Below, piece after piece: positions 34,624 through 43,193 of a DNA stretch of 64,000 nucleotides. Numbering within the stretch: the stretch's first letter is position 1; each line of letters starts with the position of its first letter. Both the position numbers and the translations under genes were made by a program. Where the stretch lies: NCBI GenBank assembly GCA_036267135.1, contig DATAWQ010000159.1:36603-100602 (forward strand), written 5' to 3'. Origin of the DNA: PALSA-505 sp036267135 (lineage in GTDB: Bacteria > Actinomycetota > Actinomycetes > Streptosporangiales > Streptosporangiaceae). The notes under the pieces are model-generated. The model searched no databases and was not told the DNA's origin. It saw only the letters and a list, made by a program, of their open reading frames with translations.

Positions 34624-37368
34624 TCAATCCCGGCGCTTGCGCCAGTCCAGACGCTCCGGCGGCGGCCCCAGGTTCGGCGGCGGCTGGGCCTCGCCGGACC
34701 GCCAGCTCACCGGGACGGCGGCCGGCCGGGGCGGCCCGGCGGCGATCTGCCCCGGTGCGGCCTGCCCCGGCGGGACGGCCGGCGCCTGCTGGCCGGGAGC
34801 GGGCGGCGTCTCCGGCGCGTTCCTGGCCTCATCCAGGGTGAGCAGCGTGGCGGTCGGCAGGCCGATGATGCCGGGGTTGGCGTCGGCGAACACGATCCGC
34901 CTGCCACCGCGGGACGCCGAGGAAATGATCACAGCGCTGGGCGGGAGCTGCTGCAGTTCGTGTTGTTCGACGAGGAACTCGCGGGACCGCTGGGTGGTCC
35001 GCGCCAACGAGTCGTTCGTGCCGATGGCGCGCGACGTGTTGATCCCCCACGCGGTGCTCAGGTTGATCCCCTCGGTGATCGAATCCGAGTCGCTGGTGCC
35101 AGCGGAATAGTTACGATCCCGGCTAGCTGACCAGTTTGAATTAATGAACGGTGCCATAGAAGACTCGCCGCTCCGCCCTCGGCCCCGGCTGCGACCGCGG
35201 GTCTCGCTGGTCGAGGTGGACGTGGACACCGAATCGGCGGTGCCGACCGTGCTGGTGTAAGAGTCGCCGGCGGTGTCGGTGACCGACGTGCCCACCGTGT
35301 CGGTGAACTGAGTGAGCACGAAACGGTGCTCGGTCCCGATGTGCTCGCTCGCCACCTTCGCGTCCTCGGCGTTGCCAAGACGCATGAAGGCGACCGCGGC
35401 GTTGCCCCGGCCGAGCCGCTCCTTCACGTGCGCCGGAATGGAGCGGTAGGCCAGCAGCAGCCCGGTCCTGGTGGTCTCGCAGGCGTCGCTGAGCCGGTCG
35501 AGCACGTCGCCGGGCAGCTTCTCCGCACCCGCCAGCATCAGCGTGTGCTGCCAGGGCCGCCCCGCGGCGGTCTGGCGGAGCACGTGGGTGAGCGCGGTCA
35601 CCGCGTAGGTGCCGAGCACCCGGTTGCCGAACACTCCGGCCCGCCGGTCCGTGCAGATGACCCGCAGCCGGCTCGGCCGCAGCGGCACGAGCGCCGTGCC
35701 GGTGCTGTCCAGCTTCCGCAGCCGCGACTCCATGGCCCAGGCGCGGCCGATCACCACCCGGTCGGCCGCGCCGCGCCCGAACATGCCGGTGATCCGTTCG
35801 AGCTGGTCCGCGCTGAGTAGTCCCTGCCTGATGTCCTCCCTGGGGTCGCCAATCTGCCCGAGCGCCCGCAGGGCCGCGGTGGCCTGTGCGATGCTCACGG
35901 TCTCACCGAAGACGTCGAGCAGCCGCTCCAGGATCGCGTTGTCCTGCGCCACGTCGCCCGCAGAGCCTTCTTCCTCGCTGACGCTGACCACCAGGGACAG
36001 CACGTCGGCCAGCGACTCTCTGGACAGGCCGGCCCCGAGATCCAGCCTGGGCAGGTCGGCGGGGAGCACCCAGACCAGCGGCTCGATCTCGGCTTGCCTG
36101 GCCACGGCTATGAGGTCGTTGGCCACCGCACCCTCGGACAGGTCGATGACGGTCAGATCGCCGCCGGCGGTGAGCCGGGAGGCGCCGACGACGGTGAACA
36201 TGGCCGACCAGCCGGACAGTGTGCCACCCGCCAGGTCTACCCGGTCGACGTCCTCGGGCAGCGAGACCGCGTACCACTGGGGCTGGCGGTCGAAGGCGCC
36301 GCGGCGGTCCTGCCAGCCGGCGAATCTGCGGGCGTGCTCGGCTTGCCAGGCGAACAGCCGGTTCTCCTGCTCGGCCCGGATCTTGCCGAGTCGTCCTCGC
36401 TCTTCTTCGATCCGTGTCCGCAACGTCTGCTCGCCCTGCCGCACGCCGTAGGCCGCGAACCCGGCACAGAACAGGGCGGCGAACGTCCCGAGCCAGGCCA
36501 CCGCGGCGTTCAGCCAGCCCACCGCCCACGCCGCCAGCAGCAGCCCGGCCAGCGCGACGGCTGTCACGAAGGCCACCTTCAGCGGCCGGTTCAGCAGGTT
36601 CTCCTCACGCCGCTGCGCGGCCACCCAGTCCGGGTTGAGCTGCTCCTGCTCCGGCGGGGTGGGACGGCGCGGCTGCGGCCCGGGATCGGGGTGCAGCAGG
36701 GCATGCTGCCAGCCGAGGTAGAGACGGTCCGGGCGCATCCGGCCGACCGGACGGCGAGCAGCCACCGGGCCGGCAGGCTGGGCCGGTGGCTCGCCGGGCC
36801 GCACCGGCTGAGGTACTCCGGGCCCGGACGCAGGTACCCCGGACCCGGATGCGGGTTCCGCTGGCCCGGCTGGGGGCGGCGCTGACCCGGACGGCGGCGA
36901 CGCGGGCGTGGTCAGCGGCGACGCAGGCATGGCCGACGGCGGCCCGGGGTGGCCCGATGGCTGCGGCGCGGTGGGCGGACGAAGCTGGCCCGGCGCGACC
37001 GGAGGCCCGGCATGGCGGGCCGGCCGGGTCTGGGGCCGTTGAGGTGCACGTGGTTCGTGGGACTGCTGGAGGGATGGGGGCTCGTGAGACAAATGCGGTA
37101 TCTGAGGTTCGGAAGACTCATGGCGGCCACGTGCCACCCGGGGCTCCCGAAATTTCGGGGGCAGATCCTCATCCGGTCCGGACGGCTCGTGGGATGGCCC
37201 AGGCAGCCTGTGGGGCGGCTGAGATTGCTCCTGGGACGGCTCCGCTGGCTCCCCCGCTATCCGATGCGACATCAGCCCTTCGGCTGCCGGGGCTTGTTCT
37301 TCGGCTTGATGGGGCTCGTTCCCCTCCTGACCATTGCCGCGGTCCCCGTTCGCGGTGGGCGCCGTCAC
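34624..37368 (-). CDS. Membrane protein with degenerate VirD4/HerA-like domain and Ser/Thr-rich insert
   Basis: 914 residues. Residues about 1-245 are Pro/Gln/Ser/His-rich and disordered. Two transmembrane helices follow near 270-315 (VAFVTAVALAGLLLAAWAVG, LGTFAALFCAGFAAYGV), then a coiled coil (RTRIEEERGRLGKIRAEQEN). A large cytoplasmic domain looks RecA-like, but the P-loop position reads VVGASRLTAGGDLTVIDL with no GK[ST]; the segment RTGLLLAYRSIPAHVKERL resembles the late VirD4 ATPase strand. Residues about 690-790 carry a Ser/Thr/Asp-rich insert (TDTVGTSVTDTAGDSYTSTV). GTG start overlaps the TraG-like stop (GTGA). Probably a non-catalytic scaffold; no function known. Confidence 0.7.
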   Translation of the reverse strand: MTAPTANGDRGNGQEGNEPHQAEEQAPAAEGLMSHRIAGEPAEPSQEQSQPPHRLPGPSHEPSGPDEDLPPKFREPRVARGRHESSEPQIPHLSHEPPSLQQSHEPRAPQRPQTRPARHAGPPVAPGQLRPPTAPQPSGHPGPPSAMPASPLTTPASPPSGSAPPPAGPAEPASGSGVPASGPGVPQPVRPGEPPAQPAGPVAARRPVGRMRPDRLYLGWQHALLHPDPGPQPRRPTPPEQEQLNPDWVAAQRREENLLNRPLKVAFVTAVALAGLLLAAWAVGWLNAAVAWLGTFAALFCAGFAAYGVRQGEQTLRTRIEEERGRLGKIRAEQENRLFAWQAEHARRFAGWQDRRGAFDRQPQWYAVSLPEDVDRVDLAGGTLSGWSAMFTVVGASRLTAGGDLTVIDLSEGAVANDLIAVARQAEIEPLVWVLPADLPRLDLGAGLSRESLADVLSLVVSVSEEEGSAGDVAQDNAILERLLDVFGETVSIAQATAALRALGQIGDPREDIRQGLLSADQLERITGMFGRGAADRVVIGRAWAMESRLRKLDSTGTALVPLRPSRLRVICTDRRAGVFGNRVLGTYAVTALTHVLRQTAAGRPWQHTLMLAGAEKLPGDVLDRLSDACETTRTGLLLAYRSIPAHVKERLGRGNAAVAFMRLGNAEDAKVASEHIGTEHRFVLTQFTDTVGTSVTDTAGDSYTSTVGTADSVSTSTSTSETRGRSRGRGRSGESSMAPFINSNWSASRDRNYSAGTSDSDSITEGINLSTAWGINTSRAIGTNDSLARTTQRSREFLVEQHELQQLPPSAVIISSASRGGRRIVFADANPGIIGLPTATLLTLDEARNAPETPPAPGQQAPAVPPGQAAPGQIAAGPPRPAAVPVSWRSGEAQPPPNLGPPPERLDWRKRRD

Positions 37369-39437
37369 GTGGCTCTGCCTTTCTGCTCAACGCCTGGGTA
37401 GCCCATATCGGCCGGTCCCATGCCGATCTGCCCGCCGCCCATCGGGCCAGGCCCCTCGCCTATCCGGGCGGGGGCCGGCTGAACCGCGTTGGCCCCGGCC
37501 GGTGCCAGTCCGGCGCCGACGGCCTGGCGCGGTGTGAGCGGCTTGGCCGGGCGCCGTGGGATCCGCGCCGGCACGGTCAGGCCCAGCGTAACCAGCCTGC
37601 GCTGGGGTCTGGCGACGATCAGGACATGCTCGCCGTTGCCCAGCCTGCTCAGCGCCTGGGCGGCCACCACCGGCCTGCGGACCAGCCCGTACGGGCCGAG
37701 CTGTCCGCCCAAATAAGCACCAAGCTGGCCGGCTTCCTGGGCGGGCGGCCCATTCACGTCCTGGCCGCGTGGCTTCGGCCAGGCGCCCGCGACAGCCTTG
37801 GCCCGGGCCTGAGAGTCGACGGCCGCGGTCAGGTCACCGCCGCCCGCGCGCACCAGTTTCTCCCCGGTGAACCCGGCGAACCTCTCGGCCGCGGTGTGGT
37901 CGGTGAGCCGGTGCAGCACCAGCACGTTGGCCTGATCGGCCAGCCCCTGGACCCGGTCCGGCGAGGTGGTGGTGAGCAGCGCGGGCAGGCCGGCCGTCGC
38001 GCCCCGGTCGACCAGCTCGGCCAGCGTGGCCGGAGCCAGCCGGGCGCACTGGTCGAACCAGACCAGCCCGTCACCGGGCACGCCGATCCGGCGCAGCTCG
38101 GTGCAGACCGCCAGCACGTCATGGGCCACCAGGCCGGCCATCGCGGCCCCGGCGCGGTCGCGGGCAGGAGTGCCGGCCGAGAACAGCACCACGGCCCGCT
38201 CCCGTACCACCCGGCCGAGGTCCACCCTGGGCCCTGGGCCGGGGACCAGCCACCGGCCGAGTGGCGACGCCCGCAACTCGTTGAGCTGCTCGGCCAGCGT
38301 CGCCGTGATCCGAGGGTCGGCCTCCAGCAGGCTGGCCGACACCTTGACCCGCTCGGCGAGCGCGTGCCGCCTGGGGTGGTAACCGGGCACGTGCCCCATC
38401 CGTGCCCGCAGCGCCGCCGGGCTGAGCAGGTGCACGATCTCGTCGAGCATCGCCGCCCGTGGGTCGCCGGGCGCGGCGTCCAGCACGGCGAACAGGTCGT
38501 TGAGATAGGCGGCGCAACTGCGCCGGTAGTTCTCGGCCGCGCCGGCCTGATCGACCATGCCCATGACGAGCGAAGTCCGCCTGGCCGGCTCGCCGCTGCG
38601 CAGCGGGTCATAGTAGCCGGGGCCGGGGAACACGTACAGCGGCGTCTTGGTGGCCGCGCACACCGCGGCGAGCGTTTCGGCCAGTTCCTGGCTGCCGTCC
38701 AGGTCCACTGCGATCACCGGCTTGCGGCGGCGGATGGCCGCGTGCACGAACTGGAAGCTCGTCGTGGTGGTGCCGGAGCCGGGTGAGCCGACGCACAGCA
38801 CCCCGCCTTCGGCCTCGGCCCACGACACCGCCACCCGCCAGCCGGTGGTGGCGTCCAGGCCGATGCAGGCGCCGTCCCTGGTGACCACGCCGCCGGAGGT
38901 GATGAACCGCAGCAGGTACCGGCGGCGGACGTAGGTCAGCAGGCCGGGGCGGTAGCCGGGCAGCCGCCATTCGTCGGTGTGCAGCCAGCGCAGCCAGGCC
39001 GCCACCGCGGCCTCGGCCGCGGCCGCGATCAGCGCCACCGGGAACTGCCTGGGCAGCCAGTGGCCGAACCCGGCGTAGGCGGCGCCCAGGTGCACGATCC
39101 GGCCGGGATGCCCGCCGGCGCCACCCAGATAGGTGGCGATCTGGCCGGGCCCGTCGGTGAAGCCTGCGAAGGCCCGGCCAACGCCCTCGGCCAGCGCCCA
39201 CACCGCGCCGACGACGGCCGGGGCCGCCAGCCACTGTGGCCGCCAGCGGGTCAGCTTGGTCGTGACCTGGAAGACGATCGCGAGCACGAGCGTGAGCTGG
39301 GCAAACAGCAGGTGCACGAGGACGGCGAGCACCGCGCAGGCAGCAATGAGCTCAACGCGGCGTGGTGTGTTCCCCGGGATCAGGTACCGTCCGGCGCGTG
39401 GCGCACGGTCCCCCGTGGTTACAGATTGAACAGGCAT
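37365..39437 (-). CDS. TraG/VirD4-like membrane protein with degenerate Walker motifs
   Basis: About 690 residues. Two N-terminal membrane segments around residues 35-60 and 68-90, another near 135-155, then a cytoplasmic RecA-like domain of the TraG/VirD4/FtsK type. The P-loop reads VGSPGSGTTTT, with Thr in place of the catalytic Lys, and the Walker B-like strand reads GLVWFDQCARL, with Gln in place of Glu. Other coupling-protein features remain (VIAVDLDGSQE, and HDVLAVCTELRRIG before the Walker B strand). ATP binding or hydrolysis is therefore doubtful. Start ATG at 39437 has AGGAG five bases upstream; an ATG at 39452 is also possible. Sits between the GntR gene and the 914-residue membrane protein. 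Confidence 0.72.
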   Translation of the reverse strand: MPVQSVTTGDRAPRAGRYLIPGNTPRRVELIAACAVLAVLVHLLFAQLTLVLAIVFQVTTKLTRWRPQWLAAPAVVGAVWALAEGVGRAFAGFTDGPGQIATYLGGAGGHPGRIVHLGAAYAGFGHWLPRQFPVALIAAAAEAAVAAWLRWLHTDEWRLPGYRPGLLTYVRRRYLLRFITSGGVVTRDGACIGLDATTGWRVAVSWAEAEGGVLCVGSPGSGTTTTSFQFVHAAIRRRKPVIAVDLDGSQELAETLAAVCAATKTPLYVFPGPGYYDPLRSGEPARRTSLVMGMVDQAGAAENYRRSCAAYLNDLFAVLDAAPGDPRAAMLDEIVHLLSPAALRARMGHVPGYHPRRHALAERVKVSASLLEADPRITATLAEQLNELRASPLGRWLVPGPGPRVDLGRVVRERAVVLFSAGTPARDRAGAAMAGLVAHDVLAVCTELRRIGVPGDGLVWFDQCARLAPATLAELVDRGATAGLPALLTTTSPDRVQGLADQANVLVLHRLTDHTAAERFAGFTGEKLVRAGGGDLTAAVDSQARAKAVAGAWPKPRGQDVNGPPAQEAGQLGAYLGGQLGPYGLVRRPVVAAQALSRLGNGEHVLIVARPQRRLVTLGLTVPARIPRRPAKPLTPRQAVGAGLAPAGANAVQPAPARIGEGPGPMGGGQIGMGPADMGYPGVEQKGRAT

Positions 39438-39458
39438 GCGGACTCCTGGCATACAGGC

Positions 39459-40337
39459 TCAAGGTTCCCAGCCTTCCGCCGTATGTGTCCACACAACGTC
39501 ATCTTCGTCCGCGAAACTTGTTGCCCGCGGAGCTTGCGGCGACTCGACCACGACCCGGAACATGTCCGGCCGCAGCACCGCCGTGGCCAGGGCCATCGGG
39601 CGATCGGCCTGGCCGTCGAACCGGATCGTCACGTTGACCGCGGGCTGGCCCGCCGCCAGCCGGAGGCTCCGGGCGACCGAGGGGGCCGGCGGCTGCAGTT
39701 CGACGTACAGTCCGCCGGCCCGCGCCGGCCCGGCGGCGATGTCCGGCGGCCTGGTGGCGACCTGGGCCTGGCTCATCTCCTGCGGCGACTTCAGCACGTC
39801 CGCGAACTCGGGCAGGTCGTCGGCGGGGAGGCCCCGGCCGTCGGGCAGGTAGGTCGCGGAGAAGGCGGCCGGGTCGCCGCCCGAGGTCCACAGGCAGCGG
39901 ATCACGCTCACCGGGTCACCTGGTGACAGGCCGAGCGCGCCGCCGATGTCCTCGGGCACCCGCCGCAGCGACACGTGCCGGGAGGCGCAGACGATGATCG
40001 TCCCCATCGGATCGATCGAGGCCCGCAGGTTCAGGCCCTCCAGGCTGATCAGGTAGTCGGCCGGGCTGGCCCGGTAGACCTGCCCGTCCGGCAGGCGGCG
40101 GAGCAAGTGCCGCGCGGCCAGTTCCTCGATGGCCGCTTCCATCTCGGCGGGGCTGACGCCATAGCGCCGGGCCAGCGCGCTGCGCCGGGGCAGCCGCCAG
40201 CCGGGCTCGTGGTGAATCAGCGCCGCGGCCACCCGGTCCGCGAGCACTTGCGCCGCCGGGCGGTCGCCGCCCCGGGAGCCCGCCCGCCCGTCCAGGCCAG
40301 CCCCCAGGCTGTCGTCACGCCTCTGCCGACTGATCAT
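39459..40337 (-). CDS. GntR-family transcriptional regulator
   Basis: 292 residues. N-terminal winged helix (about 25-95): VAAALIHHEPGWRLPRRSALARRYGVSPAEMEAAIEELAARHLL. C-terminal UTRA-like effector domain (about 115-285) with VSVIRCLWTSGGDPAAFSATYLP. First gene of the operon with the TraG-like, membrane and HerA-like genes, starting 22 bases before the TraG-like gene's preferred ATG, so likely an autoregulator of that system. Its ligand is unknown. Confidence 0.82.
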   Translation of the reverse strand: MISRQRRDDSLGAGLDGRAGSRGGDRPAAQVLADRVAAALIHHEPGWRLPRRSALARRYGVSPAEMEAAIEELAARHLLRRLPDGQVYRASPADYLISLEGLNLRASIDPMGTIIVCASRHVSLRRVPEDIGGALGLSPGDPVSVIRCLWTSGGDPAAFSATYLPDGRGLPADDLPEFADVLKSPQEMSQAQVATRPPDIAAGPARAGGLYVELQPPAPSVARSLRLAAGQPAVNVTIRFDGQADRPMALATAVLRPDMFRVVVESPQAPRATSFADEDDVVWTHTAEGWEP

Positions 40338-40397
40338 TTCATATCGACCAGGCTGGACGTAAGCATGCGCTCGCCGTTGCCCGACCTCGCACCAGGC

Positions 40398-41279
40398 TCA
40401 GCCCATCCGGCCGGTGACGTAAGCCTTGGTGCGATCGTCGTGCGGGTCCTGGAAGATCTGCTGGGTCAGTCCGTACTCGACGAGCACGCCGGTGCGGGTA
40501 TCGCTCTTTTCGTCGCGGAGCACGGAGTAGAAGGCGGTGCGGTCGCTCACCCGCGTGGCCTGCTGCATGTTGTGCGTGACGATGACAATCGTGTAGCGGG
40601 ACTTGATCTCTCGCATCAGGTCTTCGATGGCGCCCGTCGCGATCGGGTCGAGCGCCGAGCAAGGCTCGTCCATCAGAACGACATCCGGCTCAACGGCGAG
40701 CGTCCGGGCGATGCATAGCCGCTGCGCCTGCCCGCCGGACAAGCCGAGGCCCGAGGCGTTCAGCCGATCCTTGACCTCGTCCCACAGCGCCGCCTGGCGC
40801 AGCGAGCGCTCGACGATCTCGTTCAGTTCGCCCTTGTTGCGGATGCCGTTGATACGCGGCCCGTAGGCGACGTTGTCGAAGATCGACTTCGGGAACGGGT
40901 TTGGTTTCTGGAAGACCATGCCGATGCGCCGGCGCACGGCTATCGGGGAAACCTCTTTGCCGTACAGCGGCTCACCACGGTAGTTCACCTGACCCTCAAC
41001 CCGAGCGCCAGTCACCAGGTCGTTCATGCGGTTCAGCGTCCGCAGCACCGTTGTCTTGCCGCATCCGGACGGGCCTATGAAGGCCGTGATCTCGTGCTCG
41101 TACATGGTGAGCGTGACGTCCGTGACGGCCTTGAAGGCGCTGTACCAGATCGAGGTGTTCTCCACGTGGAACACCGTCTCGCCCGGTGCTGACGCCGCGT
41201 CCTGCCGCTGGCCTTGCCGCTGGTCAGCCGGCATCAGGGTCGGCAGGTTGATGGCGATGTTCTGCTCAGTCTCTTCCAT
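40398..41279 (-). CDS. pstB: Phosphate ABC transporter ATP-binding protein PstB
   Basis: Cytoplasmic ATPase of the high-affinity phosphate importer. 293 residues. Walker A FIGPSGCGKTTVLRTLNRMND, ABC signature LSGGQAQRLCIARTLA, Walker B VVLMDEPCSALDP and switch His in VTHNMQQ. The N-terminal 35 residues are an extension. Final gene of the pstS-pstC-pstA-pstB operon, 7 bases after pstA. Confidence 0.96.
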   Translation of the reverse strand: MEETEQNIAINLPTLMPADQRQGQRQDAASAPGETVFHVENTSIWYSAFKAVTDVTLTMYEHEITAFIGPSGCGKTTVLRTLNRMNDLVTGARVEGQVNYRGEPLYGKEVSPIAVRRRIGMVFQKPNPFPKSIFDNVAYGPRINGIRNKGELNEIVERSLRQAALWDEVKDRLNASGLGLSGGQAQRLCIARTLAVEPDVVLMDEPCSALDPIATGAIEDLMREIKSRYTIVIVTHNMQQATRVSDRTAFYSVLRDEKSDTRTGVLVEYGLTQQIFQDPHDDRTKAYVTGRMG

Positions 41280-41286
41280 GACGTCC

Positions 41287-42180
41287 CTAGCGCGTGTACT
41301 TGGCGAATCGTGCCGTGATGACCCGGGCGACGATCATGAGGATGAAGGCGATGACGATCAGCGTAAGCGCCGCGCCCCAGCCGCGGCCCTGGGCACCGAC
41401 ATAGGGTGACGACGCATTCACGAAGATCAGCGAGGGCAGCGAGGTGTTGGGGCCGCTGAACACGTTGGTGTTCACGGTGGTCACCGTGAGAATCGTGAAC
41501 AGCAGCGGTGCCGTCTCACCCGCCGCACGGGCGACGGCGAGAAGCGCACCGCTGACGATTCCGCCGATCGCCGCCGGCAACACCACCGTGACCGTCACGC
41601 GGGCCTTGCTGGCGCCCAGGGCGTAGCTTCCCTCGCGCAGCGAGTCGGGTACCAGCTTCAGCATCACGTCGGTGGAGCGGATCACTATCGGCAACATCAG
41701 GCAGCCCAGGGCAAAGGCGCCGGCCACGCCCGAGAAACCGAAGTGCAGTACCCAGATCGAGACGATGAACAGCCCCATGACGATCGAGGGCACGCCCGTC
41801 ATCACGTCGGCCATGAACCCGATGAACCGGGCCAGCAGCCCGCGGCCGCCGTACTCGTTGAGGTAGATCGCCCCCAGTACGCCGAGCGGCACGGCGATGA
41901 CCGTGGCGAGGGCCGTGATCTCCAGGGTTCCGACCACCGCCGGCCCGATTCCGCCTACGTTTGCGGGCAGCACATTCGGCGGGATCGATCCGGTCAGGAA
42001 TGACCAGGTGATGATCGACGCGCCCTTGGAGATGACCGTGTAAAGGACGAAGCCCAGCGGGATGATCACGACCACGAACGAGAGCACCATCAGCACAGTC
42101 GCGATTCGGTTCTTGGTGCGCCGCCAAGACGGTGGCTCACGCAGGTCAACCCTTTGCCGCCCAGTGCTCACGGACGCCAT
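41287..42180 (-). CDS. pstA: Phosphate ABC transporter permease PstA
   Basis: Inner-membrane permease subunit. 297 residues, six transmembrane helices, with the permease EAA-type loop around LREGSYALGASKARVTVTVVLPAAIGGI. The start is the ATG at 42180, which overlaps the pstC stop (TGATG). The open frame continues upstream only as a shadow of pstC. N-terminal basic segment RREPPSWRRTKNR-like precedes helix one. Confidence 0.95.
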   Translation of the reverse strand: MASVSTGRQRVDLREPPSWRRTKNRIATVLMVLSFVVVIIPLGFVLYTVISKGASIITWSFLTGSIPPNVLPANVGGIGPAVVGTLEITALATVIAVPLGVLGAIYLNEYGGRGLLARFIGFMADVMTGVPSIVMGLFIVSIWVLHFGFSGVAGAFALGCLMLPIVIRSTDVMLKLVPDSLREGSYALGASKARVTVTVVLPAAIGGIVSGALLAVARAAGETAPLLFTILTVTTVNTNVFSGPNTSLPSLIFVNASSPYVGAQGRGWGAALTLIVIAFILMIVARVITARFAKYTR

Positions 42181-43157
42181 CAGACACCCCTCCCCCGCCG
42201 GGCGGAGCGTGCCACGACCCCGCGGGCCACGACGTTGATGATGATCGTGAAGACGAACAGGAGCACGCCGAGCCCCATCAGCCCGGCGCGGAACACTCCA
42301 GAGGCCTCGCCAAACTCGTTCGCGATGACCGCCGGCATGTTGTAGCCGGGGGCGAACAGATGCGATGTGATCGTGGCCGACGAACCGATCACCAGCGCGG
42401 CCGCGATCGTCTCGCCCATCGCCCGGCCCAGCCCGAGCAGCACCGCGCCGACGATGCCGCCCTGGCTGTGCGGCAGGACGACACCGCGGATCATCTCCAG
42501 GCGGGTGGCACCCAGTGCGTAGGCGCCCTCCCTGTCGATCGACGGCACCGTCGCGATCACCTCGCGCGACAACGAGGTCACGATCGGGGTGATCATGAAG
42601 GCCAGGATGAGGCCGGCGGTGAAGAATGAGGCACCGCTCGTGGGCGCCCCGAACAATGGGCCGAGCACTGGCACACCGGCCACGCCTGAGCCTATAGAGC
42701 TGTAGATGTGCTGGATCCACGGCGCGAGCACCAGGATCCCCCACAGGCCCCAGACCACAGACGGGACCACTGCCAGCAGGTCGATCACGTACACGATCGG
42801 GCGGGCCCACCGGCGCGGCACGACCTCGGTCAGGAGCAGGGCGATGCCCAGGCTGACCGGCACGGCCAGCACAATGGCGATCACCGCGGTGATGGCCGTG
42901 CCGTAAATGAAGGCCAGCGCGCCGAACTGGTTCGCCGCCGGGTTCCAGGTCTTCGAGAAGATCTTCGTGCCCTCGGTGGAGAACCACGATGAGGCCTGCT
43001 GGCTGGTCGTTACGGCGATCAGGACCAAGATCACCAGAACCAGCAGGCCGGCCGCCAGCGTGACAACCTGGAAGCTGCGGTCGCCGAACGACCGCCGATG
43101 GGTCAGCGCGCCGGCGGGCCCGGCCTGATGTTCCCGGGTAACGGTGCTCATGGGCAC
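42180..43157 (-). CDS. pstC: Phosphate ABC transporter permease PstC
   Basis: Second permease subunit. 325 residues, six transmembrane helices, with the conserved EAA loop near REGAYALGATRLEMIRGVVLPHSQGGIVGA. The start is either the GTG at 43157 or the ATG at 43151. It follows pstS by 36 bases and overlaps pstA by one base. Confidence 0.95.
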   Translation of the reverse strand: MPMSTVTREHQAGPAGALTHRRSFGDRSFQVVTLAAGLLVLVILVLIAVTTSQQASSWFSTEGTKIFSKTWNPAANQFGALAFIYGTAITAVIAIVLAVPVSLGIALLLTEVVPRRWARPIVYVIDLLAVVPSVVWGLWGILVLAPWIQHIYSSIGSGVAGVPVLGPLFGAPTSGASFFTAGLILAFMITPIVTSLSREVIATVPSIDREGAYALGATRLEMIRGVVLPHSQGGIVGAVLLGLGRAMGETIAAALVIGSSATITSHLFAPGYNMPAVIANEFGEASGVFRAGLMGLGVLLFVFTIIINVVARGVVARSARRGRGV

Positions 43158-43193
43158 GAGCCGATCGCGTCTGCGTGCGTCACGTTGCTTCGG

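Noticed and set aside
31614..40337. Reading the GntR-TraG-HerA operon as an integrated conjugative element
   Set aside because: No relaxase, integrase, Spd/Kil genes or flanking repeats are visible, and the flanks are housekeeping genes (murT/gatD and pst).
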